NCBI GenBank assembly: GCA_958352815.1
Contig: CATWQA010000005.1
Coordinates: 1 to 64,000, forward strand
Reading direction: 5' to 3'
From: an uncultured Eubacteriales bacterium
Lineage (GTDB): Bacteria; Bacillota; Clostridia; Monoglobales; Monoglobaceae
Length of the DNA stretch: 64,000 nt
Position 1 is the first letter of the stretch. Every line of letters starts with the position of its first letter. The notes under the pieces were generated by a model. That model was not told where the DNA came from. It saw nothing but the letters and a program-made list of their open reading frames with translations, and did not search any database. Both the position numbers and the translations under genes were made by a program. Positions 36,096 through 44,617 of the stretch are shown here, piece by piece.

Positions 36096-37862
36096 TTACC
36101 TGTAAATTGTGGCAGTTGTTTTATATCGTCCTAATTTAAGAGCTTCAGAGTGTGTTTTTACAAATATGTCCACACGATGTATGTCATTAAATTCAGGACC
36201 GCCACGATCTTCTACAGTATATATATTCCCGTTAATCATAAGCTTTGTACCAAATGGATACTGACTCGACATTGCAACCATCCCAACAGCCAAAGGTTTT
36301 CCGCTTGCTGACATAGCTAAACTATTCCCATTACACTGATAGCATGGACAATAATGCGTTACTTCTACCTCAAGTGTATAAGAATCACCTTGAGGCAGAT
36401 CCATTTCTCCAGAAACAGCAGCATTATAATCTACATTTTTAGGTCGCCGCAAAACAAGTGATGATTCATAACTTGGACTATTTAACACAACGCCGCTGCC
36501 ACTGGATGAATGAACCCACATCCGTTCACCGTTTGTACCGTAACCTGCAAACATAAGAACATGATTCCAACCTCCGCCTCCGGAGCCTGCTAAGAAACCC
36601 AGATCTCCGATTTGCAGATCGGATGAAGAAACAGCGGTTGTCTTAGGATACTGTCCGCCGGTACCATCACCGATATGTATCCCAAGAGCTGTATCATATA
36701 TCCATGTTGTAAATCCACTGCAATCCAATCCGAATGGTCGGATTGTACCTGAACTTGATGAGCCGGCAGCTGTAACCAATTTAGGAGTATTCCATTCATC
36801 GTTCCAGCCTGCAGGGCTTTTCCCGCCCCAAAAGTATGGGACTTTCCCAACAAGCGAAAGACCCGTTTCAAGGAGAAGTCTTCGCACTCCTGTTACATTT
36901 TGACTATTTACATAGGCAATTAGTTCAGCATCGGTTAAAGGTACACTCTGACCTGTTCCTAAAGACCCATATAGTGTCTTTTTTAAAGCGTTTGCCATAT
37001 TGTTTATTACTTCACCATATGTTGTATTAAACTGATTGTAAGCCGCATTTTCATCAATTCCAAATGCCTCAGTTATAATTGCATTATCAAATGGATGAAT
37101 TGTACATTGAATATAAGTTACCGTCTGAGTTGTTTGTGTACCATCTGAGCCTGTTATAGTTTTTTCTCCTGTTTTCTCTTCGTATGTAACAGGGAACATA
37201 CGATCAGCAACAGCATTCATTTTCGAAATCATATCTTCTTTACTTGTATTCCTTTGCTGCATAGAAGCGGAGTAAGCTGAAAGTATATAACATGTATCAT
37301 AACCCGCAGAACTTTGAGCATAGTTTATAAGTGCTTCCATGGATAAATCATAATCATATCCACCGGAAGAAATAATGTTTTCAACTTTGGAAAATGACGT
37401 ATTATAACCATTTTCAATCACCTCTGAAACTACAGGTACAAGCTCATTGTAGCTTGAATCAATTGTTGCGCCCTCCGCTGGTTTGGTACCATTTGTACCA
37501 AATACACTATCAGTAACGATAGAGGGAAGGGAAACAATCAATACTATAAAAAAAACAAGACACAAGCATATACAAATCAATACTTTAAATAAGGTGTGCC
37601 GCATAGACCATGCCGCAGCAATCGCCGCACCAACAGGTCCGCCTGCGGCTGTGCCTGTTGCAATTTCAGCAACTGCTTTTCCACCCTCAACACCTGCTTT
37701 AACAGTTGCCGCAGCAGCGGTGGCTGTTGCCTCTGCACCTTTAACCGCCGTTTCCTTTGCTGCTGTTTTCCCAGCCTGTTTTGCAGCATTTGCCATTTGT
37801 TTAGCCGCCCCGGCATAATTATCGGAGCCTTCGCCAAACTGATTTTTTTGTTCATCTGCCAT
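36096..37862 (-). CDS. Conjugation cell-wall hydrolase (NlpC/P60 plus 3D domain)
   Basis: This 588-residue protein locally opens the peptidoglycan for the channel, the VirB1/TcpI-like role. An Ala/Lys-rich helical cytoplasmic start (about 1-85) leads to one membrane helix (about 92-116) and an extracellular linker with four-helix character (about 130-330). An NlpC/P60 peptidase domain (about 335-475) has catalytic Cys381 in 'GLDCSGF' and a His in 'WNHVLMFAG'. A 3D domain (about 490-588) carries the three Asp of 'VEDRGGPEF', 'DIHRVDIFV'. The start at 37862 has GGAGG upstream. It lies between the VirB6-like and PrgI genes. Confidence 0.92.
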   Translation of the reverse strand: MADEQKNQFGEGSDNYAGAAKQMANAAKQAGKTAAKETAVKGAEATATAAAATVKAGVEGGKAVAEIATGTAAGGPVGAAIAAAWSMRHTLFKVLICICLCLVFFIVLIVSLPSIVTDSVFGTNGTKPAEGATIDSSYNELVPVVSEVIENGYNTSFSKVENIISSGGYDYDLSMEALINYAQSSAGYDTCYILSAYSASMQQRNTSKEDMISKMNAVADRMFPVTYEEKTGEKTITGSDGTQTTQTVTYIQCTIHPFDNAIITEAFGIDENAAYNQFNTTYGEVINNMANALKKTLYGSLGTGQSVPLTDAELIAYVNSQNVTGVRRLLLETGLSLVGKVPYFWGGKSPAGWNDEWNTPKLVTAAGSSSSGTIRPFGLDCSGFTTWIYDTALGIHIGDGTGGQYPKTTAVSSSDLQIGDLGFLAGSGGGGWNHVLMFAGYGTNGERMWVHSSSGSGVVLNSPSYESSLVLRRPKNVDYNAAVSGEMDLPQGDSYTLEVEVTHYCPCYQCNGNSLAMSASGKPLAVGMVAMSSQYPFGTKLMINGNIYTVEDRGGPEFNDIHRVDIFVKTHSEALKLGRYKTTATIYR

Positions 37863-37923
37863 GCGGTACACCTCCTTTATATATAAACAGACAGCCAAAG
37901 TTCAGTTTGACTGTCCGATTGTT

Positions 37924-40731
37924 TTAGCGTCTGCGTTTAGGCGCTTTTATTTCTGTCTTTTCACGTCGCTTGGGTTTGCTAAATTTTGATGGCGTATTTT
38001 TATAACGAACCGTTTCAACGGTCTTCGTTTTTACAGTATTCTGATCATCATAAACCGGCTTTCCATTTGCATCATAAACCGGTTTTCTTTCAACTGCAGT
38101 GTCACCACGAATTGCATACCACTGACTTCCATTCACATCCTCATATACTTGATAGTTTCCGCGAGGAGCAGTATATTGAGCTGTATCATAAAACATCGTA
38201 CCGCTGCCGTCTTTATGTCGAACCTCAAAATAACCATCTTGTCGTCCTCCGCCATCAACAGAAGAAACCTGCTGTTCATATCCAGGCATAAATGCCTGAA
38301 ACTGTGCTTGATTATATGCTCCTGCAGCTTCTCCGGATTCAAACTCAGGAGAATTTGCATGAGGCTGCATAGCATACCAATCAACACCATTGGCTGATTG
38401 CATAACCGTATGAGGTGCATCAGGTTCTTCATAATTTGCGCTGCTGTACCAAAGTGTGTTATTGCCGGGTTCTCCTGTTGCCTCAACAACACCATTTCCA
38501 ACAGATGAATATGTTGTCCCATCTGACATTTCAGGGAAACTAACTTCTGTTTGCTGAGCATCTGCTGTATTTCCTATATACTGTGGAACCGAAACAGTTC
38601 CATCTGCAATGTCTGCTGATGACATTTGATACCAGTTGCTTCCATCATCTGCTGTTACAACCGTATGTTCACCTTCGGGTTCCGCATACATTGCACTATT
38701 ATACAGCATAGAATTTCCGTCAGCAGAACTTGCTTCAATGACACCGCTGCCGTTTTGGCTAAATTCTGTACCTTCCGGCATAGAAGAGAACGAAACGCCA
38801 TTGTCTCCGGTAAACTGAGGTGGTATATCTGTACCGGACATTTGATACCATGCATTACCGTCCGCATCTGTAACCACAGAATAATCACATTCAGGTTCTG
38901 CATACATCGAACTATTATATAACATTGAACTTCCGTTGGTATCATTTGCCTCAACAACACCATCGCCAATAGCTGTAAACGAAGTAGTATCGTCCATTTC
39001 AGGGAATGAGAAAGGTTGATTTTCACTGCCCGTATATAACGGTGCTGCAATAGTACCATTTGCAATTTCTTCAGCCGACATCTGATACCATGCATTTCCG
39101 TTTTCATCTGTAAGAACAGAATGTGGTCCTTCTGGTTCAGTATACATGTTGCTGTTAAATAACAGTGAGCGTTCTCCAGGAGAACTTGCCTCAATAATAC
39201 CTTCATCCGCAGTTCTGAGCATTGTCCCATCAGCTGCATCCGGAAATGTCGCTGAAACCTTTGCCTTTTCGGAAATGTCTCCGCTGAACTCTGGTACAGA
39301 ATAATACGAACTTGCACCATCACCGCTCGCCATTTGAAACCATTGACTCCCATCTGATGCTTTCACAACAGAATGGGGAACATCTGGTTTTTCATATTGA
39401 GCTGCATTAAACATTTCAACATTTGCCTGTTTACCGTCCGAACCGGTAGAAGTTGTAGAGATTCGTCCGCCGGTAATCTGAGTATTAGAAAGTTTTTTGC
39501 CCTCCATATGCGGCATATAATTTTTAAGACTACGGTCAGCAATGTTTCCGGCAATTGTTCCTGATACATCTGCTGTTCTTGATGCAACTGAAGATATAGA
39601 TTCTCCGTTTAATACAGCACCTCCACGAGCAGCTATACCTCCAAAAGCTCTGCCGACGAAACCTATGGTTCCACCCATGCCCATTCGAGTACCGCCATTT
39701 ACAACAGCATCTCGAACATAACTATTTCCCTTGAATTTATTAGCAAAACCGCTTGCAAATCCTGCGGATGCAGCACCGGTTCCGGTTGCGGAACTTCCGC
39801 CTCTGAATACATTTCCGGCACTTCTTGTTCCACTGCCAATACCACTCACAACTCTCGCTGCCATAAGTAGTTCCATTCCCATGCTACTTCCGGTCTGCGC
39901 AACATTAAGTCCAAGTGATGCAAGGTAGCTGTCGAATTTTTGTGCTGTTTTAAGAAATGCTAGTGCACAAAACATCCAAAGAAAGATGCTGCCCTGACCT
40001 GTGGAAAGAGCACCGCCATTGCCAATGTATTGTCCCATTGAGCTGTTAAATGCTCTTAAAAACCAAACATTCATTACAAGCAGTAGAAGCTGCGATCCAA
40101 CCATGTGACACCATGATTTGAACACATTACTTGTAGTTTTCGAGGCTCCCATTGCATATGCAAGAGGTGAAGTGTAGCACAAAACTCCGACAACAATATA
40201 TCGCTCAACTGTTTCAAGCAGAAGTTTAAAATAATTCCAACCAAGAGCAATTTCCAGTATGACAAGTAACAGCAATCCTACCACCGATACTACTGAAACA
40301 ATGGTAGTTAACCCATTACTTAATGCTTGTTCCACACCGGCGAAGGTAAAGTCTTCACCTGTCATTGAAATATCCATCAGTGCAGTATAAGGAGCTGTTG
40401 CAATATCCAGCACAAGAGAAAACATAGGTTTGGCATAACCTATCAGTAATGCAAACAGAGAGCTTCGAGCCATAAGCGTTAACGGGTTTTCTGCTTCTGT
40501 TATCGGTCCTCCGAAAATTCTGAATAATTGCCATACTGTTATCAAAAATAAAATAGCCCAAGCTGTATATTGCATAACAGTAAAAGCTTTTTCGACAAAA
40601 GGAAAATATTCTTCCATTGCCGTCATATCTGTACCAAGAGCATTTAAAAACAATCCGGATACAGCATCCATTATGTCTGTTACAACACTGCTGATCCAAG
40701 TTACAATGCCCTCAAAAATCCAGTCAAGCAA
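37924..40731 (-). CDS. VirB6/TrbL-like membrane protein with a repeat-rich C-terminal half
   Basis: This 935-residue protein starts with a VirB6/TrbL-like membrane domain (about 1-290) of six or so helices: 'VMQYTAWAILFLITVWQLF', a long 'VVSVVGLLLLVILEIALGW' helix and 'GSIFLWMFCALAFLKTAQ'. A Gly/Ala/Ser-rich stretch (about 290-430) follows. From about 439 to 915 at least six imperfect repeats of about 75 residues share 'LYNSSMYAEPEG', then 'V.D.DGNAWYQMS'. The end is very basic. Translation begins at TTG, nine bases after GGAGG; no better start exists. VirB6 proteins form the inner-membrane channel core. The repeat half is unusual and its side of the membrane is not evident. Confidence 0.85.
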   Translation of the reverse strand: MLDWIFEGIVTWISSVVTDIMDAVSGLFLNALGTDMTAMEEYFPFVEKAFTVMQYTAWAILFLITVWQLFRIFGGPITEAENPLTLMARSSLFALLIGYAKPMFSLVLDIATAPYTALMDISMTGEDFTFAGVEQALSNGLTTIVSVVSVVGLLLLVILEIALGWNYFKLLLETVERYIVVGVLCYTSPLAYAMGASKTTSNVFKSWCHMVGSQLLLLVMNVWFLRAFNSSMGQYIGNGGALSTGQGSIFLWMFCALAFLKTAQKFDSYLASLGLNVAQTGSSMGMELLMAARVVSGIGSGTRSAGNVFRGGSSATGTGAASAGFASGFANKFKGNSYVRDAVVNGGTRMGMGGTIGFVGRAFGGIAARGGAVLNGESISSVASRTADVSGTIAGNIADRSLKNYMPHMEGKKLSNTQITGGRISTTSTGSDGKQANVEMFNAAQYEKPDVPHSVVKASDGSQWFQMASGDGASSYYSVPEFSGDISEKAKVSATFPDAADGTMLRTADEGIIEASSPGERSLLFNSNMYTEPEGPHSVLTDENGNAWYQMSAEEIANGTIAAPLYTGSENQPFSFPEMDDTTSFTAIGDGVVEANDTNGSSMLYNSSMYAEPECDYSVVTDADGNAWYQMSGTDIPPQFTGDNGVSFSSMPEGTEFSQNGSGVIEASSADGNSMLYNSAMYAEPEGEHTVVTADDGSNWYQMSSADIADGTVSVPQYIGNTADAQQTEVSFPEMSDGTTYSSVGNGVVEATGEPGNNTLWYSSANYEEPDAPHTVMQSANGVDWYAMQPHANSPEFESGEAAGAYNQAQFQAFMPGYEQQVSSVDGGGRQDGYFEVRHKDGSGTMFYDTAQYTAPRGNYQVYEDVNGSQWYAIRGDTAVERKPVYDANGKPVYDDQNTVKTKTVETVRYKNTPSKFSKPKRREKTEIKAPKRRR

Positions 40732-40770
40732 ATTTCATCACCTCCATATACTGCCTGACAAGAGAAGCTA

Positions 40771-41130
40771 TTAACCTGTGTAATTTCCGCCTTGGATAAG
40801 GGGCTGCAGGTAAGCCACTACAAAACCAAGTGAATTAAGAACAATCCAGGTAATTATAATTCTTTTCAGCCAACTGGTTGCTTCATCAACTGCACGCTGA
40901 TTTCTGGAAACCATTCTGACAACTAAAGCAATAGCTGCAACTGTTACTGCAACAATTGTGCTTATTGCAACGATTTCTCCATAAACATCTTTCATGATTG
41001 TCGAAAAACGATTCCAAATTGTATCTGCGGCCAAAGTAGGCTGAATCGATACAATGATGCCGGATAGCAATGCCACCGCTGACCAGTATGCAGTTTGCAG
41101 CTTATTGCTTATACTTAACTGCTTGTTCAT
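40771..41130 (-). CDS. VirB2/TrbC-like small membrane protein (pilin-like)
   Basis: This 119-residue protein has a cleavable-looking first helix (about 14-34, ending 'PTLAAD'), then two helices at about 52-75 and 88-110 separated by a basic loop 'SRNQRAVDEATSWLKR'. This is the size and layout of VirB2/TrbC pilin-like subunits that precede VirB6 in transfer operons. Sequence identity to a known family is not certain. GGAGG lies before the ATG. It is the first gene after the leader terminator. Confidence 0.75.
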   Translation of the reverse strand: MNKQLSISNKLQTAYWSAVALLSGIIVSIQPTLAADTIWNRFSTIMKDVYGEIVAISTIVAVTVAAIALVVRMVSRNQRAVDEATSWLKRIIITWIVLNSLGFVVAYLQPLIQGGNYTG

Positions 41131-41159
41131 GCTAATAACCTCCTCTCATATTTTCGGCA

Positions 41160-41206
41160 ATAAAAAACGCTGCCTTTATCAGCTACAAAAGCTTTAAAAG
41201 CAGCGC
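41160..41206 (-). terminator. Leader terminator or attenuator ahead of the transfer operon
   Basis: On the - strand CGCTGC-type arms (41200-41205 with 41168-41173) close a stem containing a smaller AGCT...AGCT hairpin (41181-41193), directly followed by six or more Ts. It lies between the promoter at 41239-41267 and the VirB2-like gene, so transfer transcripts must cross it. Confidence 0.75.
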
Positions 41207-41238
41207 TTTATTGTCCGGTCCCACTTTTGGACGATACC

Positions 41239-41267
41239 ATTATAACACTTTTCCATTTGCTTGTCAT
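41239..41267 (-). promoter_or_regulatory. Promoter of the transfer operon
   Basis: On the - strand ATGACA (41262-41267) and TATAAT (41239-41244) are 17 bp apart. The -35 deviates by one base from consensus. The start should lie near 41232, giving a leader of about 100 nt before the VirB2-like gene. Confidence 0.75.
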
Positions 41268-41276
41268 CGGCATAAG

Positions 41277-41298
41277 TGTGCCAATTTTGTGCCAATTT
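41277..41298. repeat. Tandem 11-bp operator-like repeats upstream of the transfer promoter
   Basis: TGTGCCAATTT is repeated exactly twice, head to tail, at 41277-41287 and 41288-41298, with a partial match (TGCCACAAAT) next to it. The period equals one helical turn. The block begins about ten bases upstream of the -35 box, the usual place of an activator site. Confidence 0.7.
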
Positions 41299-41315
41299 CA
41301 TGCCACAAATATTTT

Positions 41316-41951
41316 TCAACCTAACCCCTCCAGCAAAGTAAGCATTTCAAGCCAAAAATCAACATCTTTATCAGGAGCTGACCACAACCGAATTGAAAGA
41401 ATTGTAATTGCCTGCGAACGAAGTCTGTAATAATGACGGGGAGAGATATCAAGCCTGTATAAAATATCCGTGAGCACTAATTTTTCTGGTGTTATGTATG
41501 TTTGATAAATTAAATTATACAACATATCACCGTTTTCCGGCTTTTTCTTAAGAACTGATAGGGCTTCATTCACCCTGTCCAATAAAATACGCGATTTCTG
41601 TATACCCTCAATTCGGCTTTCCAGTTTCTTATTGCCCATAGAAACCTCAATGTCAATACTTTCAATCAGCTCATCCAATTCTTCAAACGGGCGATCAAGT
41701 TCTGCAGCAACATCATTCGGGAAACACTCTAGCATCCATGCTATCGTCCTGTAGTTTTTGAGAAGCATAAGTGTATTATGATATGTGTTTCTTTGCTTTT
41801 CCTGTCTTGCTGATCTTATTTTTTCATCATCAATTTGATGATCGCCCAGTATCCCTCTTTTCGTCAAAAGCGTAATGAACGCATCTGATTGCACTAGAAG
41901 AAAATCTTCCTGCTGTTCATACATGGATTTATTGTCTTTTTTGTTGCTCAT
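41316..41951 (-). CDS. Putative transcription regulator (ArpU/sigma-region-4-like)
   Basis: This 211-residue soluble protein is mostly helical. The last 60 residues read 'KLVLTDILYRLDISPRHYYRLRSQAITILSIRLW', a helix-turn-helix resembling region 4 of sigma factors and the ArpU/RinA-like late regulators of Firmicutes phages. ATG 41951 has AAGGAG upstream. It is encoded directly before the transfer promoter and its tandem repeats, so it is the natural candidate for the activator of that promoter. That link is inferred from position; the homology is moderate. Confidence 0.65.
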   Translation of the reverse strand: MSNKKDNKSMYEQQEDFLLVQSDAFITLLTKRGILGDHQIDDEKIRSARQEKQRNTYHNTLMLLKNYRTIAWMLECFPNDVAAELDRPFEELDELIESIDIEVSMGNKKLESRIEGIQKSRILLDRVNEALSVLKKKPENGDMLYNLIYQTYITPEKLVLTDILYRLDISPRHYYRLRSQAITILSIRLWSAPDKDVDFWLEMLTLLEGLG

Positions 41952-41953
41952 AT

Positions 41954-42994
41954 CTAAATTCTCCTTTTAATTTTCTTAGTATGTTCGTGAATACAAGGTC
42001 CACGAATATTTGTTAAGTATATAACTGAAGTATACCCCTTATATACATTACCGCAGTCATATATACAGTTCTTACAATTCCAACAGTGAGAAATATACGC
42101 GCGTATTATAGGGCTAAAATCTGCAACGCGATTTTCTGAAATATTAGAAACTATTTCTTGTGTAATCCTTTTACTATACCACGCAACAAGCTTATTGATG
42201 TGTTCATGATCTCTTGTGGTTTTATATGTATTTGTTCCTAAAATACGTATTTTATTCAGTATACGTATAATCTCGTTTTCTGTCGGAAGTGAAACCTCTT
42301 TATTTATAGGATAATGTTTATTATAAATGAGACATCCAAAAGAGCCTGGTAAACGATATAGAGAGAAGACACCCCCATGTTTTTTAAGAAATCTCCATAC
42401 CTTTGTTTTTTCCCAACCCCAACGCTGTCCCAAGGTTTCCAATGTCAATATAGCACCGTATTTTCCATACTGAACACTTGGTGCTAAAAAAGAAAACGCA
42501 TTATTGGGATCTTCAAATACTGTGTGACACCATAAATCCAACCATGCGTCTGATTCTTCAAATATATAGTTTTTTTCTGTGAGTCGCTCTGTTATATTAC
42601 GGGGAAGGCAAAGGAATCCATAGTCCTGTGTAGCATACACATTTCCACCCATGCATTCTTTGCCTGAGCATTTTATTACCCAATCACATATTTTATATGT
42701 AAGTTTCTTTGTAGTTTTATCAATCGTATAAGTAATATAACCAAGTTCAGATAGTCTATTAAGCATTGTAAGCGCTTCTGAGCGCTTTTTGACGCCAAGT
42801 ATACTCTTTACGCCTACAACGCCTCCTGACCATTCACCGGCGTTTACATCGTTTGTATAGCCACAATATTGAGTTTGTCCCTTACGAAATGCTGCACGAG
42901 ATGCAAGACGTGCCCATGCACCCATTAACCCCTTGCCCTGAGGTAGGTGAGAACGCATCAGTTTCACCCATTCATATTTCATTAAGCATTTCAT
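41954..42994 (-). CDS. Probable DNA-binding protein next to the integrase, unknown family
   Basis: This 346-residue protein has an N-terminal part (about 40-110) that looks like a winged helix: 'VKSILGVKKRSEALTMLNRLSELGYITYTID'. A second such segment near 180-215 reads 'LETLGQRWGWEKTKVWRFLKKHGGV', as in replication-initiator or primosome-type domains. The C-terminus has a Cys-rich cluster ('HCWNCKNCIYDCG', later 'CIHEH') that may bind metal. GGAGG lies before the ATG and its stop is two bases before the next start. Candidates are a replication initiator of the excised element or a regulator. No catalytic Tyr/HUH arrangement is convincing. Confidence 0.6.
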   Translation of the reverse strand: MKCLMKYEWVKLMRSHLPQGKGLMGAWARLASRAAFRKGQTQYCGYTNDVNAGEWSGGVVGVKSILGVKKRSEALTMLNRLSELGYITYTIDKTTKKLTYKICDWVIKCSGKECMGGNVYATQDYGFLCLPRNITERLTEKNYIFEESDAWLDLWCHTVFEDPNNAFSFLAPSVQYGKYGAILTLETLGQRWGWEKTKVWRFLKKHGGVFSLYRLPGSFGCLIYNKHYPINKEVSLPTENEIIRILNKIRILGTNTYKTTRDHEHINKLVAWYSKRITQEIVSNISENRVADFSPIIRAYISHCWNCKNCIYDCGNVYKGYTSVIYLTNIRGPCIHEHTKKIKRRI

Positions 42995-43063
42995 GTGGGA
43001 CCTCCTCTTTATATAAAAATAGAGTAATGTTCTAAAACATTACTCTACAGTTAGTTATAATAT

Positions 43064-44275
43064 TTAATTTACTACCAATACTGGTTTAATATTGTCATCC
43101 GTGAATTGATTAAAAGTTACTGAAGATTCAAGTGCATTTTTAGCTATAACTCCCATTTTCTCCGTTACATGTGTATAATACCTTAATGTAAATTCAAGTT
43201 TTGAATGTCCAAGCATTTCTTGGACATATCGTGGGCTTATTCCGCTTTCCGCCAAGATAGTGGCATATGTATGCCTTAAATTATGAAATTTGAAATCAAT
43301 GCCTAACTCAGTTTTTATTGTACGTGACATAAATTTAATACTATTTGTGGTCAACATTTCTCCATTGACTTTTACATTTACAAAATCAGTTACTTCAATG
43401 AGTTTTTCCTTATTTTTTATTAATCTTTCAGTTACAAAATTTCTTTTATACCCATCTTTATAGAGAGTCCTATTTTCTTCATGTGCTTTTCTCAATTTTA
43501 TTAAATAATTGCAAAAGCTGTCAGTGATATTCACGCTTCTATACGCATTTTTTGTTTTTAATGGACAGAAGCACCACTTTTTATCTTGAAAAAGGAGTTG
43601 CTTTGATATTTTAATTTTTTTATTTTCAAAATCAATATCTTCCCATCGTAACGCAAAAACCTCACTTTCCCTTAATCCTGTATTTAATGCTATATAGTAT
43701 GCTACAATTATATTGGTACTTTGCAATCTTTCTTCCATAGCTTTAAGTTCTTCACGACTATATGCCCTGATATCTCCTACATGTCTCGGATCGGGAGGAG
43801 CGATAACATCTGAAAAGATATTTTTCTTTGTATATTTCCGCTTATATGCAAAGCTAAATAAAACCTTTAAAAACTTAAAAAATCCTTTTACATATTCTTC
43901 ACTATAACAAATAGATTTCTCATTTATAAAGTCATTAATCATGCTCGCACTTATTTGATAGACATAATATTTACCGAGCGCAGGATGTAAATGGTTTTTA
44001 TATAAGGATTTATATCTGACTATTGTTGCATATGCTCTCGTCGCTGGGGCTTCTTTTTCAATGAATTCATTATACACCTCCTCAAATGTGATTTTCTTAT
44101 TTTCAACATAGTCACCAGTGCAATTATAATTATATATAGCCTCATGCATAGCAGCGGTAGCTTCTTTTTTTGTTTTGTATCCACTGCGTTCTATTTGACT
44201 GCGTTTTCCGTTAATAACACCTAAATCAATTCTGTATGACCATGTAGCACCTTTTTTCCGTACACTTCCTTTCAT
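43064..44275 (-). CDS. int: Tyrosine integrase of the conjugative element
   Basis: This 403-residue phage-type site-specific recombinase inserts and excises the element. The order is an arm-binding N-terminal domain (about 1-50, 'GSVRKKGATWSYRIDLG'), a core-binding SAM-like domain (about 62-160) and a catalytic domain (about 170-385). The catalytic residues seen are Arg202 ('GLRESEV'), His331 and Arg334 ('HNLRHTYA'), His357 ('LGHSK') and Tyr367 ('YYTHV'). ATG 44275 has AGGAGG upstream. The gene is the outermost of the element, and its upstream side carries paired repeats (44355-44481) suited to integrase binding. All active-site residues are present. Confidence 0.96.
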   Translation of the reverse strand: MKGSVRKKGATWSYRIDLGVINGKRSQIERSGYKTKKEATAAMHEAIYNYNCTGDYVENKKITFEEVYNEFIEKEAPATRAYATIVRYKSLYKNHLHPALGKYYVYQISASMINDFINEKSICYSEEYVKGFFKFLKVLFSFAYKRKYTKKNIFSDVIAPPDPRHVGDIRAYSREELKAMEERLQSTNIIVAYYIALNTGLRESEVFALRWEDIDFENKKIKISKQLLFQDKKWCFCPLKTKNAYRSVNITDSFCNYLIKLRKAHEENRTLYKDGYKRNFVTERLIKNKEKLIEVTDFVNVKVNGEMLTTNSIKFMSRTIKTELGIDFKFHNLRHTYATILAESGISPRYVQEMLGHSKLEFTLRYYTHVTEKMGVIAKNALESSVTFNQFTDDNIKPVLVVN

Positions 44276-44354
44276 AGTAAGACCTCCTATGTACATTCTT
44301 TATAAATTATTTTATCAAATTAGCAGCAGAGATCTTAAGTTTTGATAGAAAAAT

Positions 44355-44481
44355 TTTTTCCCACGAAAAAAACATTTTGACACCCCGCAAACCCGCATAA
44401 ACACTGAGGTTTCAGGGGTTTTCGTGGGAAAAATCAAAAACACGGTCAATTTTGATGGCTTTTCCCACGGATTTCCCACGA
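44355..44481. repeat. Nested inverted repeats and TTTCCCACG sites beside the integrase
   Basis: A perfect 15-bp inverted repeat, TTTTTCCCACGAAAA (44355-44369) and its complement (44419-44433), encloses smaller ACCCC/GGGGT and AAACC/GGTTT pairs. Two further TTTCCCACG copies follow at 44461-44469 and 44472-44480, eleven bases apart. Four copies of one motif at the element end look like integrase arm sites or part of an attachment site. This gap (44276-44617) holds no gene. Confidence 0.7.
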
Positions 44482-44502
44482 GACAAAAAAATACGGAAAA
44501 AT

Positions 44503-44542
44503 ATAAAAAAACACGATTAGCGAAAATTTACTAATCGTGTTT
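44503..44542 (-). terminator. Intrinsic terminator of the rubrerythrin gene
   Basis: AAACACGATTAG (44509-44520) and CTAATCGTGTTT (44531-44542) form a perfect 12-bp stem, followed on the - strand by a T-run. The element boundary probably lies close by, since the repeats of the integrase region begin 20 bp further on. Confidence 0.85.
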
Positions 44543-44617
44543 CAAGACCAAGTATCATAAAGCCTTATTTTAAGCCATTCTCAGAGTATATCTATTCGTA
44601 TTTATTTGTATCTACGA

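Noticed and set aside
41954..42994. HUH relaxase or Rep in the 346-residue protein, from an 'HEH' string
   Set aside because: The string is not flanked by hydrophobic strands and no correctly placed catalytic Tyr was found.
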